A stretch of DNA of 64,000 bases from Minicystis rosea (GCA_001931535.1 CP016211.1:620001-684000), one strand, 5' to 3'; positions 23,203 to 32,836 are shown, counted from the stretch's first letter. Numbers and translations: made by a program. Notes: a model not told the origin generated them from the letters alone.

Positions 23203-23718
23203 TCAGCGCTTCCACACCGCCCGGCCGATGCGCTCGGGCTCGGTGTCGGTGCGCCGAGCGGAGCGGTAGTCGGTGAACAACGAGCCGACGAGATGCGTCG
23301 CGCCGACGAGGATGTGCAGCGTCGCGGTGAGCGGCGCGCGTTTGCGATAGCCGAGCACGAAGGGGGCCGCGATGGCGGCGGTGCTCCACACGTAGTCGAA
23401 GACCTGGTGGGCCTCGATGGGGATGAGCTTCACCACCGAGATGCGATGATCGGTGAGCGACGAGACCATGAGGCTCGACGTGCCGAGCGCGAGGCTCGCG
23501 GCGCGCGCGGTCTTGTCCTTGGCGAGGAGGCCCGCGGCCATGACGCGGAACGCGTCGGCGTAGTCACCGAGCGCGTGGAGATCCTGCGGGATGACGCGGC
23601 GGATCGGGAGCACGCCGAGGAGCGGGCGAGATGGCCTGCCCTTGGGCTTCAGGAGCTCTTTCAGCTGCTCTCCGATGCTCTTGGCCTCGGCTTTGGCTTC
23701 GCTCTTCGCGCGTGACAT
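23203..23718 (-). CDS. Small membrane protein
   Basis: A 171-residue protein of unknown function. It has a charged N-terminus (MSRAKSEAKAEAKSIGEQ), then three or four hydrophobic segments, including SLALGTSSLMVSSLTDHRIS, AIAAPFVLGY and LHILVGATHLVGSLFTDYR. The helix pattern resembles SPW-repeat-type membrane proteins, but the motif itself is not seen. It stands alone, convergent with the methyltransferase gene. Confidence 0.65.
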   Translation of the reverse strand: MSRAKSEAKAEAKSIGEQLKELLKPKGRPSRPLLGVLPIRRVIPQDLHALGDYADAFRVMAAGLLAKDKTARAASLALGTSSLMVSSLTDHRISVVKLIPIEAHQVFDYVWSTAAIAAPFVLGYRKRAPLTATLHILVGATHLVGSLFTDYRSARRTDTEPERIGRAVWKR

Positions 23719-24154
23719 CCGTCGCTCCTTTGCGGCGCGACACGAGGCCGCGCTGCTCGACTTCGTGCAAGGCAGGTGCCCCGCGCGGCGAGTCGCCGAG
23801 GTGCAGTGATCGACGCTGACGGCGCACGGAGCTTCGGCAGATCACCCGTCGCGATGCGTGGATCCGGAATGGATTCATGGAGCGACGAACGAGGAACGAG
23901 AGGCGCGACTCGGACGCTTGGCGATGTGCGACCTCCGTGGATCGCGGTGAGCTTCGGCGTGGGAGAGGAACCGCGTCGATGGGATCGCCGGAGGTTTCCG
24001 GTGCATCACGACATCGTTGCGAGGCCTGAAAATGGGCCTGCAGTCGAAACTGACGCGAAACTGGGAGGCGCGGCGAAGAGCGGCGAGAACGTGGAAGACG
24101 AGGTCGCCGCTCGGTGCGCGCTTGGCGTGATGGTGGGCGCTCCGTGGAGCGGTG
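23719..24154. other. Intergenic region, no gene seen
   Basis: About 430 bp between two minus-strand genes. Plus-strand open frames here have no plausible protein sequence. It must include the promoter of the small membrane protein gene. Confidence 0.4.
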
Positions 24155-25252
24155 TTACTGGGAGACCTGGAAGGGGCGGACGCCGCGGAACGTGATCGAG
24201 GTGACGGCGTCGGGGAAGACCTTCACGCGGTGATAGCCGACGGTGGTGATCTTGCCGTCGACGAGGCCGAGGGCGGCGACGCTGGCCTTGCCCGGGGGGA
24301 CGTCGAGGGCGGCGTAGAGGCCGAGCGCGCTGGTGCCCGTCGCGCCGAGATCGGGCAGGGGCTTGTCCTCGTCGCTCGTGAAGTAGGTGACGATGCGCTT
24401 CGACACGTCGACGTCGACCTTGGCGCCGATGAGGCGGACGTCGCCGCAGTCGTGCACCTCGCCCGCGATGGCGCCGTTGCCCGGCGTGATCGGGCCGCCG
24501 ATCGCGGCCTGCGGGATGACGCTGTAGTCGTCGGTCGCGAGCGCGCGGACCTCGTGCGTGTACTTCCCGCCCTGCACTTGATCGTTCGGGATGTAGAGGT
24601 TGTACGAGTAGAGCGGCGCCCAGAGGTCGCCCTTCGTCAGCACGAGGAGCTCCTTCTCGCTGGGCACGCCGGGGTAGCTGTACTTGCACTCGTAGCGGGT
24701 GCCGCAGTCGTCGTTGGTGCTGGCCACGCCGTTCACCGTGCAGTCCGAGGCGGTGGTGACCGGCGTCCCGACGGGCGTGCTGCCGATGTCGGCGTCGACG
24801 ACCTCGTAGACTTCGATCGTCACGTTCTTGCTCTCGCAGCCGTGGCTGAAGATCTTCACCACGCCTTCGAGCGTGACGGTCTGCGAGGCGCCGGCCGTCG
24901 GGTAGCTGCCGGGCGCGAAGCAGCCGAGGTCGGGCGGACCGCTGCCCGCGTACTCCTCCACGTCGGCGGAGCGCGAGAGCGGACCCGGCGGATCGAGCAC
25001 GGGCACGCCGCAGACCTGGTTGTGGTAGCTCGGCGTCACCAGCTCGCAGTTGGGCGTCGTCTTCGAGCCCGCGCAGTACTCGGAGTTCGGCGCTTGGGTC
25101 AGGCTCTCCGTGCACGGCAGGGTGCTCGTGCCCGTGCTGCTGCTGCCGCCGTTGCCCGTGCCGCCGGAGCCGCCTTCGCCGCCTCCGCCGCCGCACGCCG
25201 CCAAGAAAAGCACTCCGCCCGCGCAGGCGGCCAGAAGGACGTTCCGCATCAC
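24155..25252 (-). CDS. Lipoprotein with Gly/Ser linker
   Basis: A 365-residue protein with signal peptide and lipobox (VLLAACAGGVLFLAAC), then a Gly/Ser-rich spacer typical of myxobacterial surface lipoproteins. The mature part has several Cys residues and beta-rich segments (TVTLEGVVKIFSHGCESKNV, AGEVHDCGDVRLIGAKVD). The latter resemble carboxypeptidase-regulatory-like folds and may be two related modules. Function unknown. Either of two adjacent ATGs could be the start. Divergent from queG. Confidence 0.7.
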   Translation of the reverse strand: MMRNVLLAACAGGVLFLAACGGGGGEGGSGGTGNGGSSSTGTSTLPCTESLTQAPNSEYCAGSKTTPNCELVTPSYHNQVCGVPVLDPPGPLSRSADVEEYAGSGPPDLGCFAPGSYPTAGASQTVTLEGVVKIFSHGCESKNVTIEVYEVVDADIGSTPVGTPVTTASDCTVNGVASTNDDCGTRYECKYSYPGVPSEKELLVLTKGDLWAPLYSYNLYIPNDQVQGGKYTHEVRALATDDYSVIPQAAIGGPITPGNGAIAGEVHDCGDVRLIGAKVDVDVSKRIVTYFTSDEDKPLPDLGATGTSALGLYAALDVPPGKASVAALGLVDGKITTVGYHRVKVFPDAVTSITFRGVRPFQVSQ

Positions 25253-25336
25253 TCACCTCGGTGCTGCCGCTGTGAAGAAAGAGGCGGCAACGTTCGGGAT
25301 ACGCTATCCGAACCCGGTCCGCCCCGCCAAGAGGCC

Positions 25337-26395
25337 ATGACCGCCGCGACCACCGACCCCACCACGCTCGTCAAGGAACGCGCACACGCGCTCGGCTTCG
25401 ACATCGTGGGGATCGCGCGCGCCGACGAGCCGCTCGGCGTGGAGCACGAGCGCTATCGGGCCTTCGTCGATCGGGGCATGCATGGCTCGTTGGGCTGGCT
25501 CGCCGATCACGCCGCAGTGCGGCGCAGGCTCGACGGCGCAGAGATCCTCGCGGGGGCGAAGAGCGTGGTGTGCGTGGGGCGTCGTTACGCGCGTACGGCC
25601 GCGGAAGAAGCGCAGGATCCACCGCTCGCCCGCGGGATCGCGCGCTATGCGCGCGGGCAGGACTATCACGTCTTCCTTCGCAAGAAGCTGCGCAAGCTGG
25701 CGGCGTTCGTGCGCGGGCTCGGGCCGGAGGTGGAGGCGCGCGCGTTCCTCGACACCGAGCCGGTGCTCGAGCGGGCTTGGGCCGCGCGCGCGGGGATCGG
25801 GTTCGTCGGCAAGAACGGGCTCGTGATCACGCCCGGACAAGGCAGCTATCAGATCCTCGGCGAGGTGGTGACGACGCTCGCGCTCGTGCCCGACGTGCCC
25901 ATCGCGGAGCGCTGCGGCTCGTGCACGCGCTGCCTCGATGCTTGCCCGACGCAGGCCTTCCCCGAGCCGTTCGTGCTCGATGCGCGCCGCTGCATTTCGT
26001 ACTGGACCATCGAGGAAGCGGGCGCGCCGCCGGACGATCTGAAGGCCGCGATCGGCGAGCATCTGTTCGGTTGCGATGTCTGTCAGGAGGTGTGCCCGTT
26101 CAACCGGACGGCGCCGCCGAGCGCGGAGAAGACGGTGCCGTTTCGTCCGCTCGAGCGCTGGGGAACGCTCGATCTGGCGAGCCTCGTGACGCTGCCCGCG
26201 GAGCGCTGGGAAGAGGTGGCCGAGGGCTCGCCGATGTACCGCGCGCGGCAGAGCGGCGTGGCGCGCAACGCGGCGTTGGTGGCGGCCAATCGGCTCGCCC
26301 GCGGGCAGGGCGGGGACGACGAGCGACGCGCGGTCGAGGCCGCCAGAGAGCACGCGGATCCGATCGTGCGCGCGACGGTGAAGCGGAGCGGTTGA
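25337..26395 (+). CDS. queG: Epoxyqueuosine reductase
   Basis: Last step of queuosine synthesis: reduction of epoxyqueuosine in tRNA by a cobalamin and two [4Fe-4S] clusters. The 352-residue protein shows the flavin/cobalamin-like N-terminal domain (AHALGFDIVGIARADE, GIARYARGQDYHVFLRKKL), cluster-binding motifs CGSCTRCLDACPTQAF and CDVCQEVCPFNR, and a HEAT-like C-terminus. The start MTAATTDPTTLVKERA is at 25337. The long upstream open frame is shadow of the opposite lipoprotein gene. Confidence 0.95.
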   Translation: MTAATTDPTTLVKERAHALGFDIVGIARADEPLGVEHERYRAFVDRGMHGSLGWLADHAAVRRRLDGAEILAGAKSVVCVGRRYARTAAEEAQDPPLARGIARYARGQDYHVFLRKKLRKLAAFVRGLGPEVEARAFLDTEPVLERAWAARAGIGFVGKNGLVITPGQGSYQILGEVVTTLALVPDVPIAERCGSCTRCLDACPTQAFPEPFVLDARRCISYWTIEEAGAPPDDLKAAIGEHLFGCDVCQEVCPFNRTAPPSAEKTVPFRPLERWGTLDLASLVTLPAERWEEVAEGSPMYRARQSGVARNAALVAANRLARGQGGDDERRAVEAAREHADPIVRATVKRSG

Positions 26396-26548
26396 GCGGG
26401 CTCATCGAGCGGGCGGTCAGTCGCATGCGCGGCGTCGATCGACGGGGCATCGCGATGGGTGCAGGAAGGCGGAGCCGATGAAGCTCGCGATCGCGATCGT
26501 CGTGGTGTACGAGGCTCTTCGCGGCACGGCTCGCGCTCGAAGAGGATG

Positions 26549-27439
26549 ATGAGAGATCGACTGCATCGGCTCTGGAACGATCTCCGCCGCCATGACTCGC
26601 ACCTCTGGCGGCGCGCGGTGGACGCGGGCGTGACGTACGGGCCGGATGCGTGGGTGCGGTACAGCCCACCGATCTTCGGGGTCGCGTTCGCGGCGGCGCT
26701 CCCGCGACAGCGCCGCGCCGTGCGCGACAACCTTCGCCGCGCGCTCGGGCCGCGCTCGCCGTTGCGCGAGCTCTACGACGTGGCGGCTGTCTTCGCCAAC
26801 TACGCTTCGTCGCTCACCGATGCCTTCGTGGCGGGCAGCGATCGCGGCGATCGGCTGCGCGTGCATTGCCCCGACGAGCGACCGCTCGCGGAGGCGCTGC
26901 GCGAGGGCCGCGGGATGATCCTGGCCACGGCGCACACGGGCGGCTGGCAGGTCGCCGGCATCGAGCTGCAGAGCTTGCACGGCGTCGATCTCGTGGTGGT
27001 GATGCGCCCCGAGCGCGACGCGGCCGCGCAACAGATCACCGACGAGAGGCGCGCGCGCGCCGGCGTCAGGATCGTGCATTGGGGCGAGGATCCGCTCGCC
27101 TCCCTCACGCTGCTCGGGCACCTCCGGCGCGGCGGCGTCGTGGCGATGCAGATGGATCGCCTTCCACAAGGGATGCGCGGGCGCAAGAGCGAGCTCTTCG
27201 GTGCATCGTTCTCCGTCCCTGAAGGGCCGCTTCGCCTGGCCGCCGCGAGCGGCGCGCCCATCGTGCCCGTTTTCACTCGCCGCCTCGGCTACATGGAGTA
27301 CGACGTCCGCGTGGCACCGCCCGTTCGCTTGTCGCGACGTCCCGATCCGGACGACCTCGACCGCGCTGCACGCGCGGTTCTCCGCGCGATGGAAGAGTTC
27401 GTGCGCGAGAACCCCACGCAGTGGTTCCACTTCGAGTAA
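26549..27439 (+). CDS. Lipid A biosynthesis-type acyltransferase
   Basis: A 296-residue member of the HtrB/LpxL superfamily, transferring acyl groups to a membrane lipid. The acceptor motif appears as ILATAHTGGWQVAGIE (canonical form HxGNWE); later motifs are HWGEDP, VAMQMDR and VPVFTRRLGYMEY. Two adjacent ATGs exist, at 26546 and 26549; the second has the better distance to GAGG. It belongs to the family but lacks the strict HxxxxE spacing residue, so the substrate may not be Kdo2-lipid A. Confidence 0.82.
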   Translation: MRDRLHRLWNDLRRHDSHLWRRAVDAGVTYGPDAWVRYSPPIFGVAFAAALPRQRRAVRDNLRRALGPRSPLRELYDVAAVFANYASSLTDAFVAGSDRGDRLRVHCPDERPLAEALREGRGMILATAHTGGWQVAGIELQSLHGVDLVVVMRPERDAAAQQITDERRARAGVRIVHWGEDPLASLTLLGHLRRGGVVAMQMDRLPQGMRGRKSELFGASFSVPEGPLRLAAASGAPIVPVFTRRLGYMEYDVRVAPPVRLSRRPDPDDLDRAARAVLRAMEEFVRENPTQWFHFE

Positions 27440-27452
27440 AGAGGACCCGCGC

Positions 27453-28172
27453 ATGGCTCGTCTCCTCGTCGGACTCCCCGCCCCGCAGGGCGATCTCGCG
27501 AAGTACGCAACCCGCTTCGACATGGTCGAGGTTCGTCCTGTCGATACACCCATTCCCAAGGCATCCACGCTGCGCAAGTGGCGCAAGAGCGTGCCGCCGG
27601 CGTTCGTGTTCAGCGTCGTGCTCCCGCGCGTCGTCGGCGATCTCACGCCCGGCACCGCGCTCGACGAAGCGCTCGCCGCCTCGCTCGAAGTGGCCGCGGC
27701 GCTCGAGGCGCGTTGTGTGGTCTTGGCCACGCCGCCCGAGGTTCGTCCGACGGCGACGAACAAGAAGCGCATCGCCGCGATCTTCGATCGCATCCCGTCG
27801 GACGGCACCGTGCGTTGCTGGGAGCCGGCCGGCATCTGGGAGCGTGACGAGGTGCTCGCCACCGCGCGCGCGATGGGCGTGCTCCCCGTCTTCGATGCGG
27901 CGCGCGAAGCGCTCGGCCCCGGGCCGATCGCGTACACGCGCCTCCGCGCGCTCGGCAAGTCGGCCGCGCTCGGGCAGGCGACGATCGATCGCGTCGCCGA
28001 TCGCCTGCGCCGCCGCCGCGAGTCGTTCGTGGTCGTCGAAGGTCCGCGCGAAGCGCAACGCGTGAAGCAGGCGCTCGTGGCCTCGCTGGCGAAGAAGCCG
28101 GCGCGCGCCGCGGGCGTGACCGTGGTGCGGCCGGCGATCTCGACGCTGGTCGCGGAGGACGAAGAGCAGTGA
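27453..28172 (+). CDS. DUF72-like protein
   Basis: A 239-residue TIM-barrel-like protein starting MARLLVGLPAPQGDLAKYA. It has the DUF72/YecE pattern of an early aromatic/Lys stretch (STLRKWRKSVPPAFVFSVVL), VLATPPEVRPTATNKKRIAA and a late YTRLRALGKSAALG. It is shorter than most DUF72 proteins. Function of the family is not established. It starts 13 bp after the acyltransferase and its stop overlaps the next start (GTGA), so all three probably form one operon. Confidence 0.75.
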   Translation: MARLLVGLPAPQGDLAKYATRFDMVEVRPVDTPIPKASTLRKWRKSVPPAFVFSVVLPRVVGDLTPGTALDEALAASLEVAAALEARCVVLATPPEVRPTATNKKRIAAIFDRIPSDGTVRCWEPAGIWERDEVLATARAMGVLPVFDAAREALGPGPIAYTRLRALGKSAALGQATIDRVADRLRRRRESFVVVEGPREAQRVKQALVASLAKKPARAAGVTVVRPAISTLVAEDEEQ

Positions 28173-29233
28173 TCCGCGGAGCCAAAGCGGCGGCCAGCCA
28201 GCGCGCGGCCGCCGAGGCCGCCGACGCGGCCTTGGTGGGCGGCGCGGGCGCCGTCGACGCCATCATCGCCGGCTTCTTCGGTGCGGCCGGCGCGGATCCC
28301 GGTGTGCTGCTCGCGCCGGCCGTCGCCATCGTGGCGGGCTTCGGCGCCGGTGGCCGGGCCTTCGATGGTCGCGCGGCCCAGCCCGGTCGCGGCGCGCCGC
28401 GGCCGCGAGGCTTCGTCGACGAAGCCTCCATTCCGAAGGGCGCGCGCGTCGCCTCGCCGCGCACCATCGGGATGCTGGCGTTGCTCCACACGTACCGCGG
28501 TCGATCGACCTTCGCGAACCTCTCGCGCGCCGGCGTGCTCACCGCGGAGAGCGCGGGCTCGAAGCCGCGCGCTGCGCTCATCCGCAAGGTGGGCTCGGCG
28601 GGCGTGCTCTCGCTGCGCGCTCCCGACGTCGCGCGCTCGCTGCTCGCCGTTGGCGGTGTGGTGGCCGGCGGCACGCTCACGGAAGCCGATCTCGAAGAGA
28701 GCGCGCCCGCGGAGATGGATGCGATCTCGACCTCGATCGGCGAAGGGGTGACGGCGTTCACGTCGCCGTTCTCGCTCACCATCGATCCCGGCGCGCCGCA
28801 GAAGCCCGGGTCGGTGCCGCCTCCGCCGCCGAGCGCCGCGGTCCTCCGCGACGCCGAGTTCGTGGTGGCGTGCGACGGTCGCGGCGTCATCGCCGCGCTC
28901 GCCTATGCGCCCGCCAAGGAAGGCGTCACGCTGCCCGAGCACGAGATCACCCTCGGCCTCGACGCCATCCCGGTGCGCCGCGGCGTGACGCGCGTCGCGC
29001 CGGGCACCGTGCTGCCGATGGCCGTTCCGGTGGGCATCGCGATGCAATCGGGCTCCTTCGCGGCTGCCGTCGGCATGCCCGGCCGCAGCCCGCTCGAGCC
29101 CGCGGCCCTCGCCGAGCTGGTGAAGGGCGGCGCCGTCGAGCGCGCCCTCGCCGACCTCCGCGAGCGCGTGGGCGGCCACAGCGCCGTCGCCGTGATCACC
29201 GACGGCAAGACCGCGCGCTCCGCGTCGGCCTGA
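28169..29233 (+). CDS. Gamma-glutamyltransferase-like protein
   Basis: A 354-residue protein whose N-terminus (AAEAADAALVGGAGAVDAII) resembles the opening of gamma-glutamyltransferases, where GxNAVDAAVA is typical. Beyond that the usual features are not evident: no signal peptide and no catalytic-Thr junction (the TxH motif before the small subunit) can be recognised. It may be a diverged or inactive Ntn-hydrolase relative. GTG start coupled to the DUF72-like gene. Confidence in the gene is high, in the family moderate. Confidence 0.65.
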   Translation: MIRGAKAAASQRAAAEAADAALVGGAGAVDAIIAGFFGAAGADPGVLLAPAVAIVAGFGAGGRAFDGRAAQPGRGAPRPRGFVDEASIPKGARVASPRTIGMLALLHTYRGRSTFANLSRAGVLTAESAGSKPRAALIRKVGSAGVLSLRAPDVARSLLAVGGVVAGGTLTEADLEESAPAEMDAISTSIGEGVTAFTSPFSLTIDPGAPQKPGSVPPPPPSAAVLRDAEFVVACDGRGVIAALAYAPAKEGVTLPEHEITLGLDAIPVRRGVTRVAPGTVLPMAVPVGIAMQSGSFAAAVGMPGRSPLEPAALAELVKGGAVERALADLRERVGGHSAVAVITDGKTARSASA

Positions 29234-29452
29234 TTCCCGCGCGCCTTCAGCGCATCTACATCAATCTCTACACCTGCGACCGTCCGCGCGTGCATCGGGC
29301 TCATGCATGTGTCCGTGCGTCTCCGGATGCGACGTTTGCGAGGCCCGAAGCGGCGAAGCGTATTCGTCTGCTGGGGGGCGCAGGGCGGTGAAGCCGACCC
29401 GAAGCCCCACATGAAGACCCGGGCGGCGGGGACGCGTGTCCCGCCGTGTGAA

Positions 29453-30241
29453 CTAGAGCGCAGGCGTGGCCGCGCTCGACACGTAGCGCGCGAACACCGG
29501 CGCGATGGCCGCAGGATCGTCGGTCATGATCCCATCGGCGCCCAGCGCCAGCAGCCGCGCGGCCTCGACGGGATCGTTGATGGTCCAGTAGTGCACGAGG
29601 AGCCCCAAGGCGTGCGCCTTCGCCAGCAAGGCCGCTCGATCGAGCGGCAGCGGGCCCATGCGTGTCGGCATCTGCGCCGCGCTGCCGCGCAAGGGCAGCG
29701 CCGCGAGCAAGCGTTGCGGCGTGAAGAGCAGGCGCACGAGCTCCGAGGCCCCGAGCCCCGTCGCGCCCTCGTAGCCGAGCCGCCGCACGCGGCGAATGGT
29801 GCCTGCGTCGAAGCTCGTCAGGAGCACGCGATCCTCGGCGCGCACGCGCCGTACGACGGCCACCGTCGCGGCTGCTGCGGCCGCGTCGTGCTGCTTGATG
29901 TCGACGTTGATCAGCACGCCCGGCGTCTCGCGGAGGAGCTCTTCCAACGTCGGCACCGTGAACGCCTCCGCGCCGATCTCCGGCCGCTCCACGCGGTGCG
30001 TGCGCCCCACGTCCCAGCGCCGAACCTCGTCGAGCGTCGTGTCGCCGATGGCGCGGTGCACCTGAGCGGCGCGCTCGCCGGTCGGGTCGTGGGACAGCAC
30101 CACGTGTCCGTCGCGCGTGAGGTGGACGTCGGTCTCCAGCGCGGTCGCGCCGACGGCGAGCGCCCGCCGGAAGGCGGGCATCGTGTTCTCGGGCAGCTCG
30201 CGGGCGGCCCCGCGATGCGCATAGAGACGAGGCTGGGTCAT
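29453..30241 (-). CDS. Glycerophosphodiester phosphodiesterase
   Basis: Hydrolyses glycerophosphodiesters to glycerol-3-phosphate and an alcohol. The 262-residue GDPD domain has [18 protein letters not shown] (catalytic HRG and E of ENT), [20 protein letters not shown] (metal-binding ExD and catalytic His) and the late [20 protein letters not shown] with MTDDP. No signal peptide, so cytoplasmic like UgpQ. Confidence 0.93.
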   Translation of the reverse strand: MTQPRLYAHRGAARELPENTMPAFRRALAVGATALETDVHLTRDGHVVLSHDPTGERAAQVHRAIGDTTLDEVRRWDVGRTHRVERPEIGAEAFTVPTLEELLRETPGVLINVDIKQHDAAAAAATVAVVRRVRAEDRVLLTSFDAGTIRRVRRLGYEGATGLGASELVRLLFTPQRLLAALPLRGSAAQMPTRMGPLPLDRAALLAKAHALGLLVHYWTINDPVEAARLLALGADGIMTDDPAAIAPVFARYVSSAATPAL

Positions 30242-30355
30242 GGACGCAAGTATGCCCGCCTCACGTCTCCAGCAGCGAGGGCATCGCTCGGTGTTCCGAG
30301 GGAGCCTTCGAGGCGGCGTGAAGCGGGCAGGTGACGATCGAGCCGGGGACGACGA

Positions 30356-30378
30356 CGGGGGCCGCGTGCGGGCCCCCG
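30356..30378 (-). terminator. GC hairpin downstream of rpmB
   Basis: CGGGGGCC and GGGCCCCCG arms around a short loop lie eight bases past the rpmB stop on the minus strand. No clear T-tract follows. Confidence 0.45.
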
Positions 30379-30385
30379 ACGATCG

Positions 30386-30610
30386 CTACAGCGCGACGCC
30401 GTGGCGCTTGGCGTACGAGAGCAGGCCGATCTTGTCGATCGTGCGGATGTCCCGCGTGGTCAGGCGCAGGGTGACGAAACGGTTGAGCTCGGGAACCCAG
30501 AGGCGACGCGTCTGGATGTTCACGTGCTGCCAGCGCTTGGTCTTGATGTTCGAGTGGGAAACGTTCTGGGCAAGCAGCTTGCGCTTCCCGGTAATCTCGC
30601 TTCTGGCCAT
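30386..30610 (-). CDS. rpmB: 50S ribosomal protein L28
   Basis: A 74-residue large-subunit protein starting MARSEITGKRKLLAQNVSHS, with the conserved RRLWVPELNRFVTLRLTTRD and a C-terminal helix. The longer upstream frame has no L28 sequence. No zinc-binding Cys pairs (C-minus form). Transcribed alone. Confidence 0.96.
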   Translation of the reverse strand: MARSEITGKRKLLAQNVSHSNIKTKRWQHVNIQTRRLWVPELNRFVTLRLTTRDIRTIDKIGLLSYAKRHGVAL

Positions 30611-31176
30611 GGTGTCCTCGAGTTCGTCCGCTGCTTCTCCGGAGACCCGCAGGTCTCCCGCGACGCCGAAAGGAAGGCGGTCGCATGCGATAGGGGCAGT
30701 CCGGGGCGCGGGAAGGTGAAGGAAGTCGGCCTCCATGTCAAGCAGCCTCATGGGGTGTCGAGCGTTCAGGGCGTCGAATTCTTTGCCCCTGATGCGGCCG
30801 CAACGACGCTCCACCGCGGGCGGCCCCTCTGGAACGCGGAAGAGGCCGAGCCCCACCGTTACGCCTCGCCCCTCGTTTTGTCGCTTCTTTTGCGTGTCCG
30901 AAACCTTCCGCCGCGCGCTTGAAGCCTATTTCCGCTGATTTGAAGCACCCGTTTTCGGTCTTCAAACCGCCCCGGCCCGAGGCCGATCGGCAAGTGACTG
31001 AAATCAAAACGAAATAGGAGGCCCGTTGAGACCATCGGGGCCGTGGCGGAAGCTTCCGGACGGCGGCGGAAGGTTCTCGGACATCACCTCGAGCTTCCGG
31101 CGGGGCGCTGTCGGGTCACGGTCGAGCGCACGGAGCTTCGAACAGGTGGCGGCTCCGCGGATGAGCTGGGGCGGGG
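30611..31176. other. Intergenic region upstream of rpmB
   Basis: About 565 bp without a convincing gene. It contains an AT-richer stretch and an inverted repeat TTTGAAG (30939-30945) with CTTCAAA (30960-30966), 14 bases apart, which could be an operator or weak hairpin. The promoter for rpmB should be here. Confidence 0.4.
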
Positions 31177-32256
31177 CTACTGAATCTCGGCGGCTTGGGC
31201 CGCGAAGGTCGCCGACACGCGTGCGGCATCGGCGCAGCCGTCGGCTGCGGAGGCGTTGCTCGCCGCGCACCAGTCGCCTTGAAGGACGATCTTCTCGTCC
31301 GCGTCACGCAGGCACACCGTCTTCCCCTGCGCGTTCTTGACCCCGTAGATCACGGGGTTCGTCGAGAGCAGCACGCAGAGCGATTGGTTGAGCGCGCCGA
31401 TGATGATCCGATCGGCTTCTTCGAGCGTGATGAACGCGTCGAGCGCACCACCGTCGACGAAGGACGCGTTCACGCCGTCGGCTTGGCAGCCGCTCGGCAC
31501 CTCGAGACCGGCCGAGTTGTAGCGGCCGATGCAGCCCAGATCCTGGGAGAGCGCCGCGCCGTGGAAACGCAGCCCGTGCATCGGCAGGTACATGGCGCTC
31601 GTCGCGCTCGCGTTCAGGTAGATGGGGATCGTGACGTCGCCGGTGCTCGACGTGAACGCGCAGCTCGATCCGAGCGGCGCTGTCAGCGTCACCGGCGCGA
31701 TCGGAAGATCGCCGTCGCCGAGCGAGACGATCTCGTCGACGAACGCGTACGGCATCGTGGGATCGCTGGGCGGCTTGGAGCCGCCCGTCGTCAGCGTGCC
31801 CGCCACGAGATCCAACTGGAGCAACCACGAGAACGTGCCGGTGCCGTCGAGATTGCAGCTCGGCAACGACGGCCTCATCGCGGTCGCGAGGACGCTGCCG
31901 ACGGCGCTCTGGGCGAGCGCCGAGGGCTTCTGGAACGTGAGCTGCGAGATGCGGAACCCGAGCACGTCGGACCCCGACTGATCGAGCTGCGCGAGGCACA
32001 CGGAGCCGCCTGCCGTGCACGAGCTGCTCGGCAGGCACGCGCCCGTGAGCGGCTTCGTGGTCGGGCAGCCGGTCGTGCTCGGCGATCCCGACGACGTGCT
32101 CGGCGATCCCGACGACGTGAGCCCGCTGCTCGTCGAGATGGAGCCCGCTCCACCCACGCCGCCCACGAGGGGCGGTTGGTCCTGGTTGCACGCGGCGAAC
32201 GAGAGGATCGTCGCCGCGAAGATCGTCATCGAAGTCGTTAAGGATGCGTTAGGCAT
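31177..32256 (-). CDS. Lipoprotein with Ser/Thr linker
   Basis: A 359-residue protein with lipobox LSFAACN and a Ser/Gly/Thr linker with the repeated heptapeptide-like SSGSPST. The mature domain has several paired Cys (CPTTKPLTGACLPSSSC, SVCLAQ, GCIGRY, GDWCAASN, DGCADA) and is predicted beta-rich (VTLTAPLGSSCAFTSSTGDV, IPIYLNASATSAMYLPMH). Similar multi-copy lipoproteins are frequent in Polyangiales. No enzyme motif is recognised. The start at 32256 (MPNASLTTSMT) is set by the signal peptide. Confidence 0.78.
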   Translation of the reverse strand: MPNASLTTSMTIFAATILSFAACNQDQPPLVGGVGGAGSISTSSGLTSSGSPSTSSGSPSTTGCPTTKPLTGACLPSSSCTAGGSVCLAQLDQSGSDVLGFRISQLTFQKPSALAQSAVGSVLATAMRPSLPSCNLDGTGTFSWLLQLDLVAGTLTTGGSKPPSDPTMPYAFVDEIVSLGDGDLPIAPVTLTAPLGSSCAFTSSTGDVTIPIYLNASATSAMYLPMHGLRFHGAALSQDLGCIGRYNSAGLEVPSGCQADGVNASFVDGGALDAFITLEEADRIIIGALNQSLCVLLSTNPVIYGVKNAQGKTVCLRDADEKIVLQGDWCAASNASAADGCADAARVSATFAAQAAEIQ

Positions 32257-32836
32257 CCACCGATGGTAGCCGCCGCGAGCAGGGGCGAGAATCGCTCGCG
32301 CGGAGGTTCGCTTCGGACGGCGCTGCGACGGTATGCGCCTTGCCGTTTCGCCGAGGCCGAGAGGGCCGGCTCGTGGTGTGCGTGACCGGCATGGCATCGA
32401 GCGAGCGCGACGCTCGCAAGGCAGGAAGGCGGGAGCATGAAGGCGGGCACAGCGGAGGCAGGAGCGCCCGCGATCGGGAGGGGTATGCGCATCGACGCGG
32501 TGCACCTCGCCGGCTCGGTGAGACCGCCGCCCGATCCACCGGGCCCGGCGCCCGACGATCCTCCGCTCGATCCGCCGGGCGTGGCACCCGAGGAGCCGCC
32601 CTTCGATCCGCCGAGCGTGCCACCGTCGCGGCTGCCTCCGTGCAATCCCCCCGGCGCGGCGCCGCGCTGCGATCCGCCCTTCGATCCGCCCCCGAGCCTC
32701 GTGCCGAGCGAGCCCGACGATGCTCCGAGCGAGCCCGGTGTCCTCCCCATCGATCCCGGCCGGCCGGAGCCGAACGATCCCACCCCGAGCCCTCGAGACG
32801 ACTGAGCCGTCGCGCCGCCTCGGACGACGCGCGCCG
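32257..32836. other. Intergenic low-complexity region
   Basis: Contains a Pro/Asp-coding tract on the plus strand (Gly/Ser on the minus). Apart from the doubtful open frame listed separately there is no recognisable gene. Confidence 0.45.
32437..32805 (+). CDS. Possible proline-rich protein
   Basis: A 122-residue open frame preceded by CGGGAG. After about 30 residues it becomes a repeating PP/DPP pattern (PPPDPPGPAPDDPPLDPPG). The opposite strand reads as a Gly/Ser repeat in an open frame too, so low base complexity alone may explain both. I could not decide whether it is expressed. Confidence 0.3.
   Translation: MKAGTAEAGAPAIGRGMRIDAVHLAGSVRPPPDPPGPAPDDPPLDPPGVAPEEPPFDPPSVPPSRLPPCNPPGAAPRCDPPFDPPPSLVPSEPDDAPSEPGVLPIDPGRPEPNDPTPSPRDD

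Noticed and set aside
23776..24195. 139-codon open frame between the small membrane protein and lipoprotein genes
   Set aside because: No ribosome site, no recognisable composition or family, and it overlaps the lipoprotein's 3' end.
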